Shown here piece after piece: positions 1 through 6,837 of a stretch of DNA of 19,036 nt. Under the pieces are notes generated by a model. It had not been told where the DNA came from, did no database searches, and saw only the letters and a list, made by a program, of their open reading frames with translations. The DNA comes from Dehalococcoidia bacterium. GTDB lineage: Bacteria > Chloroflexota > Dehalococcoidia > Dehalococcoidales > DAOWKM01. The translations under genes were made by a program, and so were the position numbers. The first letter of the stretch is position 1; each line of letters begins with the position of its first letter. The stretch is from contig DAOWKM010000049.1 in the NCBI GenBank assembly GCA_030643695.1, forward strand, positions 1-19,036, written 5' to 3'.

Positions 1-60
1 AACGGCGAGTTGAACTCCTCTCTCACACAACCCGAAATTATAGATGACATATTAGGGTAG
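1..60 (+). CDS. C-terminal end of an unidentified protein (partial, 5' end outside window)
   Basis: Frame 1 is open from the first base and ends with TAG at 58-60, giving the tail NGELNSSLTQPEIIDDILG. The other two plus frames hit stops within this stretch. I do not recognise the protein; 19 residues are too few to assign a family. The stop codon lies directly against the first hairpin of the repeat at 62-138, so the repeat sits immediately downstream of this gene. It could also be a chance open stretch, since it is short. Confidence 0.35.
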   Translation, partial: NGELNSSLTQPEIIDDILG

Positions 61-61
61 T

Positions 62-138
62 TTGAAGGGGTTAACGCCCCTTCAAAGAATAGTTATCCCC
101 CTTCCCTTGTTAAGGGAAGGGGGACAGGGGGATAGGTT
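62..138 (+). repeat. Double-hairpin dispersed repeat, copy A (intergenic)
   Basis: This 77-nt element has two perfect hairpins. The first has arms TTTGAAGGGG (61-70) and CCCCTTCAAA (77-86) around a 6-nt loop. A 10-nt linker follows. The second has 12-bp arms, CCCCCTTCCCTT (97-108) and AAGGGAAGGGGG (112-123), around GTT. The right end is ACAGGGGGATAGGTT. The same architecture and length occur inside ispE (3477-3553, minus), and a partial copy lies at 18707-18740. There is no T-run after either hairpin, so a simple intrinsic terminator is unlikely, though the position between two genes would allow a role in RNA 3'-end processing. It resembles REP/MITE-like palindromic repeats; no transposase is nearby. 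Confidence 0.85.
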
Positions 139-164
139 TCCCAATAATCTCTATACTGATTATA

Positions 165-193
165 ATGAACTCGGTAATAGCCTGTGCTATAAT
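165..193 (+). promoter_or_regulatory. Probable promoter of the cca-like gene (extended -10)
   Basis: TGCTATAAT at 185-193 is an extended -10 (TGn plus TATAAT at 188-193). The -35 region around 165-170 (ATGAAC) is poor, as is usual for extended -10 promoters. Transcription would start near 200, leaving a leader of about 20 nt that carries the AAGGAG at 214-219. Confidence 0.5.
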
Positions 194-219
194 TTGGGTT
201 ACATTTAGATAAAAAGGAG

Positions 220-1473
220 ATGCCCCAGATTATTAATCTATCCAGCAAAATTGAAAACCAGCTACCAGCAGAGCTGGCCAGCTTTATGCGGCTAGCCGGT
301 GAGGTTGCCCAAAGTCAAGGGCAAAGTCTATACCTTGTTGGCGGCGTGGTTCGTGACCTGCTCCTCGGGCGAACCAACCTTGACCTGGACCTGGTGGTAG
401 AAGGTGATGCCATAGATTTAGCCCAGCGGTTAACCGAGATTAAGCAGGGGAAAATCACCACCCATCCCCGCTTCGGGACAGCTAAACTCCGGTGGAATAA
501 ATGGAGTGTTGACCTAACCACCGCCCGTTCAGAAACCTATGCCAAGCCCGGAGCCCTGCCCAGCGTGAAGCCCGGCTCCTTAAATAGCGACCTTTCCCGC
601 CGTGACTTCACTATCAACACCATGGCTATTGAGCTTAACCCTAGCCGCTACGGGGAGTTGATTGACCGGTATGGAGGCAGGGATGACCTTAACCACAAGC
701 TTATTCGTATTTTACATGAAGAGAGCTTTATTGATGATGCTACTCGCATCTGGCGGGGACTGCGTTACGAACAGCGGCTAAACTTTCAACTGGAAAGGAA
801 TACCCTCAAGCTACTTAAACGAGATATACCTATGTTAGATACCATCAGCGGCGACCGAATACGATATGAGCTGGAATGTATATTACAGGAGGAATACCCG
901 GAGAAAGTCCTGCACCGTGCTGAGAAACTCAATGTGCTCCAGCGGCTACATCCCTCTCTAAAGGGTAATGGCTGGCTGGCGGAAAAATATGAACAGGCTC
1001 GGCAGTTATTCTCGCCAGCTTCACCACCAATTGGACTCCACCTAGCCCTCCTGGCTTACCCCCTGACCAATGAAGAAAACGAATATCTAATTTCATACCT
1101 CAGATTACCTAAATCATTAGCCCAAATACTCAGGGATAGTATTAGCCTTAAAGCTAAAGTTGAGTTACTGGCTGACCCTGAACTTGCCCCGAGTGGCATT
1201 TACCACCTTCTCTCTGGCTACTCCTCAACAGCTATCATAGCTAATTCATTAGCCAGCGACTCCCCGATAGCTCGCCAGCATATCAAATTGTTTCTAGACA
1301 AGCTTCGTTATATCAAGCCAGCACTCAATGGTAATGACTTAATAAGGATGGGTATAGCCCCTGGTCCCGATATTAAGGAAATACTGGAGAGACTACATGA
1401 GGCGAGGCTGGATGGCAAAGTAAGCAGTAAGCGGGGTGAGGAGGAGTTAGTTAAGGGGTGGATTAGCCGCTAA
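220..1473 (+). CDS. cca: tRNA nucleotidyltransferase / poly(A) polymerase family protein
   Basis: This is a class II CCA-adding or poly(A)-adding enzyme, which builds or repairs tRNA 3' ends or tails RNA. The head domain shows GGVVRD (residues 41-46), the metal-binding DLD (55-57) and RRDFTINTMA (127-136). The neck and RNA-binding domain follows (ILHEESFIDDATRIWRGLRY at about 164-183, then GDRIRYELE at 211-219). A helical tail of about 200 residues completes the 417 aa. There is no HD domain. Whether it adds CCA or only A cannot be told from sequence alone, so the gene symbol is a family label. The ATG at 220 directly abuts its Shine-Dalgarno (AAGGAG, 214-219), which is too close for normal initiation. 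The in-frame ATT at 229 would have 9 nt spacing. The 3' end overlaps the convergent TPR gene by 11 bp. Confidence 0.9.
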   Translation: MPQIINLSSKIENQLPAELASFMRLAGEVAQSQGQSLYLVGGVVRDLLLGRTNLDLDLVVEGDAIDLAQRLTEIKQGKITTHPRFGTAKLRWNKWSVDLTTARSETYAKPGALPSVKPGSLNSDLSRRDFTINTMAIELNPSRYGELIDRYGGRDDLNHKLIRILHEESFIDDATRIWRGLRYEQRLNFQLERNTLKLLKRDIPMLDTISGDRIRYELECILQEEYPEKVLHRAEKLNVLQRLHPSLKGNGWLAEKYEQARQLFSPASPPIGLHLALLAYPLTNEENEYLISYLRLPKSLAQILRDSISLKAKVELLADPELAPSGIYHLLSGYSSTAIIANSLASDSPIARQHIKLFLDKLRYIKPALNGNDLIRMGIAPGPDIKEILERLHEARLDGKVSSKRGEEELVKGWISR

Positions 1474-3151
1474 AACGCTGAATCTCTTCCATAACCGCCT
1501 TAACTATCCTAGGGTCCTTGGCAAGGTCAGCCACCTTGCGAAAGTCAGTGACAGCTAAGTCATATTTCTTCATATCTTTGTAAATAAGACCACGTGAGTA
1601 ATAGGCTGCCGCCGAGCCCGGCTCTAATTCAATGGCTTTAGTCAAATCAGCCATAGCCAGGTCAAGTTCCTTCTTCCTCTGGTAGGCAATACTCCGGTCA
1701 CTGTACACATTTGAGTCCATCGGCTTCACCTTTATCGCCTGACTAAAATCAGCTATAGCCAGGTCATATTCACCTTTGGTGCGATATATAATACCCCGTT
1801 TGTAGTAGGCTTCTACATTGTCTGGGTTAATCTCGATAGCTTGGCTAAGGTCAGCAATAGCCAGTTCATATTCCTGTCTATTAAAACGAGCGATACCGCG
1901 GGTATAGTAGGCTACAGCCATATCGGGGTTAATCTCAATAGCCTTACTAAGGTCAGCGATGGCCAGTTCGTATTTCTCCCCCAGATAGTAGATAATGCCT
2001 CGGTCGTAGTATGCCTCAGCCATTTCTGGATTTAATTTAATAGCGCTGGTAAAATCGTCCATGGCGAGGTCGTATTCCCCCTTATTATGGTAGGCAAAGC
2101 CGCGGTTGTAGTAGCTCTCAGCACAGTTGGGGTCCAGTTCAATAGCTCGACTAAGGTCGACAACAGCTGGTTCATATTCTTCTTTTTTACGGTAGGCAAT
2201 ACCTCGATTGCGATAAGCCTCGGCGTTTTTCGGGGTGATATCAATGGCTTTACTAAAATCGGCAATAGCTAGTTCATGTTCCTCTTTATCACAGTAGGCA
2301 ATACCCCGGCTGTAGTAGGCCTCAGCATAGCTAGGATTTATCTCAATGGCTTTAGTGGCATCAGTTATAGCCTTGTTGGTCTCTCCCTTTCTGTAATAGG
2401 CAAGACCACGGTAGTAATAGGCCAAGGCATTATTGTGGGCTAATCCTATAGCTTTACTAAAGTCAGTAATAGCCAATTGATATTCCTCTTTATCACAGTA
2501 GGTAATGCCCCGGTGGCAGTAAGCCTCAGCATAGTTAGGATTTATTTTAATGGCTTTACTAAAATCGGCAATAGCCGGTTCATATTCTTCTTTATCACGG
2601 TAGGCAACACCCCGGTGGCAGTAAGCCTCAGCATAGTTAGGATTTATCTCAATGGCTTTAGTGACGTCAGCTATAGCCAGGTCATATTCCTCACTGTTGC
2701 AGTAGGTAACACCTCGTTGGTAGTAGGCTTCAAAGAAAGTGGGGTTCAATTCAATAGCTTTACTAAGGTCAACAATAGCCAGCTCATATTCCTCCTGGTT
2801 ACGATAAGCAAGACCACGATAGTAATAAGCCGGGACATTATTGCGGGTTAATTCTATGGCGTTACTGAAGTCAGCAATGGCTAGTTCATATTGCCCTTCC
2901 CTTTGGTAGGCAAAACCTCGGTTGTAGTAAGCCTCAGCATAGTCAGGATTTGCTTCAATAGCCTTGGTAGCATCGGCTATAGCCAGGTCGTATTCCCCCT
3001 TACGACAATAGGCAAGACTGCGTTTGTAGTGAGCCTCAGCAAAGCTGGGAACTATACTCAGAATCGTCTTGGTGAACTCTGAAATGGCTTCGTCATACTC
3101 ACCTTTTTCCAGTCGGGCGGTACCAAGCTTATTGTGATCGTTGGTTGTCAT
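1463..3151 (-). CDS. TPR-repeat protein, 16 tandem tetratricopeptide repeats
   Basis: The protein has 562 aa and consists almost wholly of 16 consecutive 34-residue TPR units. The recurring pattern is A-Y-x-x-R-G-x-A-Y...Y-x-L-A-I-x-D...K-A-I-x-x-N-P. Sixteen units form about two turns of a TPR superhelix, a scaffold for protein-protein contacts. No signal peptide, membrane segment or catalytic domain is visible, so it is probably cytoplasmic. The function and partner are unknown. The ATG at 3151 has a purine-rich SD (GAGGGGG) about 6 nt upstream. The gene lies downstream of ispE on the same strand with a 99-bp gap that holds a possible promoter, so it may be its own unit. Its end overlaps the convergent cca-like gene by 11 bp. 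The long opposite-strand open frames over this gene are artefacts of its repetitive coding. Confidence 0.93.
   Translation of the reverse strand: MTTNDHNKLGTARLEKGEYDEAISEFTKTILSIVPSFAEAHYKRSLAYCRKGEYDLAIADATKAIEANPDYAEAYYNRGFAYQREGQYELAIADFSNAIELTRNNVPAYYYRGLAYRNQEEYELAIVDLSKAIELNPTFFEAYYQRGVTYCNSEEYDLAIADVTKAIEINPNYAEAYCHRGVAYRDKEEYEPAIADFSKAIKINPNYAEAYCHRGITYCDKEEYQLAITDFSKAIGLAHNNALAYYYRGLAYYRKGETNKAITDATKAIEINPSYAEAYYSRGIAYCDKEEHELAIADFSKAIDITPKNAEAYRNRGIAYRKKEEYEPAVVDLSRAIELDPNCAESYYNRGFAYHNKGEYDLAMDDFTSAIKLNPEMAEAYYDRGIIYYLGEKYELAIADLSKAIEINPDMAVAYYTRGIARFNRQEYELAIADLSQAIEINPDNVEAYYKRGIIYRTKGEYDLAIADFSQAIKVKPMDSNVYSDRSIAYQRKKELDLAMADLTKAIELEPGSAAAYYSRGLIYKDMKKYDLAVTDFRKVADLAKDPRIVKAVMEEIQRFSG
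1508..3139 (-). repeat. 102-bp tandem coding repeat array (16 TPR units)
   Basis: The DNA repeats with a 102-bp period, matching the 34-residue TPR. Units diverge by a varying amount. The closest pair shares an exact 38-bp block at 2508-2545 and 2610-2647, exactly 102 bp apart, and encodes the neighbouring segments INPNYAEAYCHRG. This points to a fairly recent unit duplication inside an older array. Confidence 0.85.
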
Positions 3152-3192
3152 TATTCCCCCTCAGTTTGGTCTACCACAAACTACTTACCCAT

Positions 3193-3221
3193 ATTATACA
3201 CCAGATGCTATGTCTAGGTAT
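3193..3221 (-). promoter_or_regulatory. Possible promoter for the TPR gene
   Basis: On the minus strand a TATAAT (plus-strand ATTATA at 3193-3198) lies 41 bp before the TPR start. No good -35 is present at the right distance. It would give a leader of about 35 nt carrying the GAGGGGG ribosome binding site. The evidence is only the -10 hexamer and its place in a gap. Confidence 0.35.
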
Positions 3222-3250
3222 TGAACACTCCATCAGAATATATGCACCGT

Positions 3251-4168
3251 CTATTCTAAAGTATCAGTCAAGTATGATTCCAGCTCTTGTTGTTGAAGAT
3301 GCCGATATATCCTCTCCGCCTGAGCCTGAGCCTTTACCAAGGTAAATAGAGCTGGTCCTGAGCCAGCTAGATGAACATCGGTGGCTCCAGCCTCCAAAAA
3401 CTGCTGCCAATACTCACCGAGCCCAACAAAATTATCCAGGGCAACAGTATCAAACACATTAAAGATATTGCTTATCAACCTCTCCCCCTTTATCCCCCTC
3501 TCCTTTGAAGGAGAGGGGGAGGTATTGGTTTTGAAGGGGCTTCGCCCCTTCAAGCTTCTCCCCGTTAATAAGGCTACAAATCTATCAGTAATTTGCCCTT
3601 CCGTATAGTGACTGGCTTTCAGGCTAGCGTAAAGCTGCTTCGTCTTCCCCGGCATTCCAGGCACAGTGGGGAGCATTAAGACGACCCAAGTATGAGGTAA
3701 TGAGGGAAGGGGGGTTACCATCTCACCTCTACCCTTGACCAGAGCTGTGCCGCCATAAAGAGAAAAAGCTATATCAGAACCTAGTGGTGATGCCAACTTA
3801 ACTAATTCCGGTAGCGATAAGCCTAACCCCCAAAGCTGGTTAAGCCCTCGCAGAGTAGCGGCAGCATCACTGCTATCCCCACCCAACCCTGACACCAAAG
3901 GGATATGCTTATCAATTTCTATTATTGCCCCATTACCACACCCTGTAGCCTGCCGAAGTAGACTGGCTGCTCTGGATACCAAACTGTCGGCGGCAATCCA
4001 GTCTGGCTTACTACACCTGAACTCAATATTATGGTTCAACTGGAAGCGGAGGCGGTCACATAGATTTATGGTTTGAATAACACTGCGAATTTCGTGAAAA
4101 CCATCAGGGCGTTTTGCCAGAACCTCAAGGGTCAAGTTTAATTTAGCTGGTGCCAGAATAGTCAGCAT
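3251..4168 (-). CDS. ispE: 4-diphosphocytidyl-2-C-methyl-D-erythritol kinase with an in-frame repeat insertion
   Basis: IspE phosphorylates CDP-ME at the 2-hydroxyl, the ATP-dependent fourth step of the MEP isoprenoid pathway. It is a cytosolic GHMP kinase. Visible motifs are APAKLNL (residues 6-12), the ATP loop GLGGDSSDAA near residue 94, GSDIAF carrying the catalytic Asp, and the C-terminal LAGSGPALF. I chose the ATG at 4168, giving MLTILAPAKLNL and 305 aa, because it matches the family N-terminus and has GAGG upstream. The upstream start at 4213 would add 15 residues lying inside rsmA. The start overlaps the rsmA stop (ATGCTGA), implying translational coupling. Residues about 206-230 (LKGRSPFK...KGERL) are encoded by copy B of the double-hairpin repeat and are not family sequence. 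They fall between TDRFVALL and FNVFDTVA, away from the kinase motifs. The frame is kept, so the enzyme is probably active. Confidence 0.95.
   Translation of the reverse strand: MLTILAPAKLNLTLEVLAKRPDGFHEIRSVIQTINLCDRLRFQLNHNIEFRCSKPDWIAADSLVSRAASLLRQATGCGNGAIIEIDKHIPLVSGLGGDSSDAAATLRGLNQLWGLGLSLPELVKLASPLGSDIAFSLYGGTALVKGRGEMVTPLPSLPHTWVVLMLPTVPGMPGKTKQLYASLKASHYTEGQITDRFVALLTGRSLKGRSPFKTNTSPSPSKERGIKGERLISNIFNVFDTVALDNFVGLGEYWQQFLEAGATDVHLAGSGPALFTLVKAQAQAERIYRHLQQQELESYLTDTLE
3477..3553 (-). repeat. Double-hairpin dispersed repeat, copy B, inside ispE
   Basis: This is a 77-nt element in the same orientation as ispE. The first hairpin (minus strand) is TTGAAGGGGC-GAA-GCCCCTTCAA, plus coordinates 3531-3553. 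A 10-nt linker follows. The second has 12-bp perfect arms, plus coordinates 3494-3505 and 3508-3519. The end is ATAAAGGGGGAGAGGTT. Compared with copy A the long stem has two changed base pairs, each compensated on the other arm. About 25 codons of ispE lie in it without a stop. Three of the six frames through the element are open. Confidence 0.88.
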
Positions 4169-5088
4169 GCCGATTTCCTCACCTGGGTAACTACCTCCCA
4201 TAACTGCGCCCACTCACCAAGGGTCAAGGTCTCGGCTCGTCGTTGGGACACTATGCCTGCCGTCTCCAATAGGGATAAGACCTCAGCCTTAGGCAGTCCT
4301 AAACCCTGAGCTAAAGAATTGCCAAGCTGCTTACGAGAGGCACTAAAACCAGCCTGCACCAGCTCAAAGAAGCTCCTTTCATCGGCTACTGCCACCGCTG
4401 GCTGAGGATACAGGTCAACTCGCAATATAGCCGAATCAACCTCTGGCGCCGGATAGAAACACTGAGCGGGCACATAGCTTATTATTCTTGGTTCCCCGTA
4501 AAACTGCACACTGATACTCAGCAGGCTCATCTGACCAGGTTTAGCCACGATAGCCTCAGCCACCTCTTTTTGCACCATTACCACCATAGTTTGAGGCTTA
4601 ACCGAGGCTTCAAGGAAATGGCGCAGGACAGGAGAGGTAATATAGTAGGGAAGGTTAGCTACCACCTTGTAGCCAAAGCTATTTATTGTCGGGGGAAGGC
4701 TTGTCCTCTGCTTCTCAAGCAAACCCGACGGGTCAATTCCAAGTATATTCTCATTGATAATAGTAACATTAGGGAAGGAAGTCAGGGTCTGTTTCAAGAT
4801 AGCAGCTAACTTATTATCTAGCTCAATAGTAACCACCCAGCCGGCTTGCCTGGCTAACTCCTTGGTCAATACTCCCAAGCCAGGCCCTATTTCCACAACA
4901 ATACTGGTAGGAGTAAGCTCGGCTGAGGAAACAATAAGTTTAAGCACCCCCTCATCAATAAGGAAGTGCTGCCCCAGACTCTTTCTCGTTTTAAGGTCAA
5001 AGCGGCGTAGTAGCCCTCTGGTTTGAGCCAAAAGTGATTCTGCCTTCAAGGAATGGCTTCCATAGAGTGTTTTCTTGGTTGCTTTCAT
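4162..5088 (-). CDS. rsmA: 16S rRNA (adenine1518-N6/adenine1519-N6)-dimethyltransferase
   Basis: RsmA (KsgA) dimethylates two adjacent adenines in helix 45 of 16S rRNA using S-adenosylmethionine, late in small-subunit assembly. From the ATG at 5088 (308 aa) it shows SLGQHFLID (38-46), the SAM loop EIGPGLG (66-72), the acidic IELD (88-91), the catalytic NLPYYIT (145-151) and the C-terminal helical domain (FSASRKQLGNSL). A GTG two codons upstream (5094) is possible, but the AGGTGGGG just before 5088 favours the ATG. The N-terminus has about 30 residues before the core, which is common in the family. The gene overlaps ispE by 7 nt and follows the SDR gene by 51 bp on the same strand, so a shared transcript is likely. 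Confidence 0.95.
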   Translation of the reverse strand: MKATKKTLYGSHSLKAESLLAQTRGLLRRFDLKTRKSLGQHFLIDEGVLKLIVSSAELTPTSIVVEIGPGLGVLTKELARQAGWVVTIELDNKLAAILKQTLTSFPNVTIINENILGIDPSGLLEKQRTSLPPTINSFGYKVVANLPYYITSPVLRHFLEASVKPQTMVVMVQKEVAEAIVAKPGQMSLLSISVQFYGEPRIISYVPAQCFYPAPEVDSAILRVDLYPQPAVAVADERSFFELVQAGFSASRKQLGNSLAQGLGLPKAEVLSLLETAGIVSQRRAETLTLGEWAQLWEVVTQVRKSAC

Positions 5089-5139
5089 CCCCACCTAGCT
5101 CAAAAAACCTAAATTGTGGAAGGATACTGTCAGGTTAGA

Positions 5140-5907
5140 CTACATTCGGTCGGTTCTTCCGCCATCTACAGGAATAGTCTGTCCGCTTATAAAAGAAGAA
5201 TCCTCAGAAGCCAGGAACAAAGCCAGCCTGGCTATATCTTCAGGGACACCCAGCTTGCCCAGAACTGTAGCTCTTATTGTTTCTTCCTCAAACTCTTTAA
5301 TCTGCTCTGGTGTTCTCCCGACCTTATAGATGCTAGTCTGGATTATTCCTGGAGCAATAGCATTAACATTTATTCCATAAGGTCCTAACTCTTTAGCGTA
5401 ACACTTAGTCAACTCAATAATGCCAGCCTTCGCTGTGCTGTAAGCAGCCAGCCCCGGGTAGTTGTGACCCCGTCCGCTGATTGAGGCTATATTGATAACC
5501 TTGCCGCTTCTCTGCTCCATCATATACCTGGCAACAGCCTGGGTGCATAAAAAGACTGATTTAAGGTCTGTATCCAGCACATCATCCCAGAGCTCCTCGG
5601 TCATCTCCAGCAATGCAGCTCTACGCACGATACCGGCATTATTTACCAAAATGTCAATTCTGCCGAACTCCTCTACGGTTCGCCTCACCATGTTATGCAC
5701 CTGCTCTGCTATAGAAACATTGGTGGCTACTGCCCGAGAACGCCTTCCCAGAGCCTTAATCTCCTCAGCTACCTTTTCTAAGTTAGCCAAGTTTCGGCTA
5801 CTAACTACCACATCAGCCCCGGCTTGAGCAAATTCCAGAGCAATACTCCGCCCTAGCCCGGTGCCACCACCGGTAACAATAGCCACTCTTTGGTCTAATT
5901 TTCCCAC
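5140..5907 (-). CDS. Short-chain dehydrogenase/reductase (FabG-like)
   Basis: This is a classical SDR of 255 aa. It has the cofactor loop TGGGTGLG (residues 12-19), NNAG (89-92), the catalytic Ser142, Tyr156 and Lys160 (YSTAK), the NAIAPG segment (182-187) and the C-terminal GQTIPVDGG. It is an NAD(P)-dependent oxidoreductase. After the Rossmann beta-2 strand it has S37-R38, which hints at NADP(H), but that is weak evidence. The substrate cannot be assigned: FabG, gluconate/glucose dehydrogenase-like and other SDRs look alike at this level, and no fatty-acid genes are nearby. The start is GTG at 5907 with AGGAGA about 9 nt upstream. It has its own probable promoter at 5971-5999. Confidence 0.92.
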   Translation of the reverse strand: MGKLDQRVAIVTGGGTGLGRSIALEFAQAGADVVVSSRNLANLEKVAEEIKALGRRSRAVATNVSIAEQVHNMVRRTVEEFGRIDILVNNAGIVRRAALLEMTEELWDDVLDTDLKSVFLCTQAVARYMMEQRSGKVINIASISGRGHNYPGLAAYSTAKAGIIELTKCYAKELGPYGINVNAIAPGIIQTSIYKVGRTPEQIKEFEEETIRATVLGKLGVPEDIARLALFLASEDSSFISGQTIPVDGGRTDRM

Positions 5908-5970
5908 AATATTTCTCCTATATTATTTTGTGTCATCCCAAATTCCTTATAGCTTATGAACTCACCGATA

Positions 5971-5999
5971 ATTGTAGTGTTTCACCCTAGTTTTATCAA
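5971..5999 (-). promoter_or_regulatory. Probable promoter of the SDR-rsmA-ispE unit
   Basis: On the minus strand, TTGATA (plus 5994-5999), a 17-nt spacer and TACAAT (plus 5971-5976) form a near-consensus sigma-70-type promoter. The implied leader to the GTG at 5907 is about 57 nt. Confidence 0.5.
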
Positions 6000-6006
6000 C
6001 GATATT

Positions 6007-6022
6007 GGGGCTCTCTTGCCCC
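6007..6022 (-). terminator. Small GC hairpin after the metallophosphoesterase gene
   Basis: GGGGC and GCCCC (6007-6011, 6018-6022) pair around a 6-nt loop directly after the metallophosphoesterase stop. No T-run follows on the minus strand, so it is at best a weak terminator or an mRNA 3' stabiliser. Confidence 0.25.
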
Positions 6023-6023
6023 A

Positions 6024-6758
6024 TCATACACCCTGGCTCAGGCGAGCCACCAGGCGCATTGGTAGGTTATGCTTTACCATCCTGACCTGAGTAGCACTAA
6101 TATCATAAGGAATGCGGTAAAGCCTAATCATCCTAGTGTCGCTATCATAGATAGCATAACTGGCTCGAGGGTCACCATCCCGGGGTTGCCCCACACCACC
6201 AGGATTGATAATCAATCGGCTCTTGCCCAAGACAAGTCCAACATTGGTTGAGAATTGGTTAAAGAAACAAGCACCGGTCTCATCATACTTAAACACCAGA
6301 GGCACATGAGAATGACCCACCAGACAAAATTGAGACTGAAAGTAAGCAAAATTCTCCCTGGCCCTACTGACTGATAGAAGATATTCCCAGACAGGCTCCC
6401 TTGGGCTACCGTGCACCAGAGTAAAATCACCTTTTTCAATAACTAAGGGCAAGCTCTCAAGATACTCTATGTCCTCCATGGTTAATTGCTGCGCTGTCCA
6501 GCGGCAAGCGGCAGCAGCATCAGGATTAAACTCAGAGGTATCTACCTTACCTATTGCTGCCCAATCGTGATTCCCAGCAATGCAGGTATGCTTATATTGG
6601 CGCAGAAGCTTAATACACTGGTGAGGGTCTGGGCCATAGCCAACCACATCTCCCAAGCACCATACCTCCTCCACCCCTCCCCTACGCTCAATATCATCCA
6701 GCACTGCCCTAAAGGCAGTCAGATTAGCATGAATATCAGCAATAATGGCATAACGCAT
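6024..6758 (-). CDS. Calcineurin-like metallophosphoesterase (YfcE/diadenosine-polyphosphatase-like)
   Basis: The 244-aa protein carries every metal-binding motif of the calcineurin-like phosphoesterase fold: DIH (Asp8, His10), GDVVGYG (Asp37), GNHD (62-65), the HGSP histidine (His116) and GHSH (148-151). Family members hydrolyse phosphodiesters or phosphomonoesters with two metal ions; the substrate here is unknown. I chose the ATG at 6758 (MRYAIIADIHAN) because it begins at the first beta strand. A longer frame starting at 6890 would add 44 residues with no family resemblance and would run through the divergent gene's start. There is no Shine-Dalgarno before 6758, and a promoter places the transcription start at or beside this ATG, so the message may be leaderless. 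Confidence 0.92.
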   Translation of the reverse strand: MRYAIIADIHANLTAFRAVLDDIERRGGVEEVWCLGDVVGYGPDPHQCIKLLRQYKHTCIAGNHDWAAIGKVDTSEFNPDAAAACRWTAQQLTMEDIEYLESLPLVIEKGDFTLVHGSPREPVWEYLLSVSRARENFAYFQSQFCLVGHSHVPLVFKYDETGACFFNQFSTNVGLVLGKSRLIINPGGVGQPRDGDPRASYAIYDSDTRMIRLYRIPYDISATQVRMVKHNLPMRLVARLSQGV

Positions 6759-6764
6759 AATAAA

Positions 6765-6793
6765 ACTATAACAGCTTTTAACTGGTATGACTA
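6765..6793 (-). promoter_or_regulatory. Probable leaderless promoter of the metallophosphoesterase gene
   Basis: Minus strand: TAGTCA (plus 6788-6793), a 17-nt spacer and TATAGT (plus 6765-6770) preceded by TGT, an extended -10. Transcription would begin about 6757-6759, on the ATG at 6758. No SD is present. Confidence 0.5.
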
Positions 6794-6801
6794 GAGCTAG
6801 A

Positions 6802-6830
6802 TTGTGACCCAGATATAGGCGTGCTATAAT
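6802..6830 (+). promoter_or_regulatory. Probable leaderless promoter of the transglutaminase-like gene
   Basis: TTGTGA (6802-6807), a 17-nt spacer and TATAAT (6825-6830) with the extended TGC before it. The ATG at 6838 is 7 nt after the -10, so transcription should begin at or next to the start codon. No SD lies between. Confidence 0.6.
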
Positions 6831-6837
6831 CCCAGAT

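Noticed and set aside
61..123. Intrinsic terminator of the gene ending at position 60
   Set aside because: The stems are strong, but neither is followed by a T-tract, and the same sequence occurs inside ispE, where termination would be harmful. It is better described as a dispersed repeat.
1841..3082. Several plus-strand open frames opposite the TPR gene (for example 2477-2851)
   Set aside because: They repeat with the same 102-bp period as the TPR units and have no family resemblance. They are shadows of the repetitive coding strand.
1463..3151. A CRISPR-like or satellite array suggested by the regular repetition
   Set aside because: The period is 102 bp with no unique spacers, and the sequence translates into clean TPR motifs.
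3478..3553. Frameshift or pseudogene status for ispE because of the odd internal segment
   Set aside because: The frame stays open, and all kinase motifs on both sides are intact and in one frame.
4169..4213. Longer ispE beginning at 4213
   Set aside because: The extra 15 residues have no family match and lie in rsmA. The ATG at 4168 overlaps the rsmA stop and has GAGG upstream.
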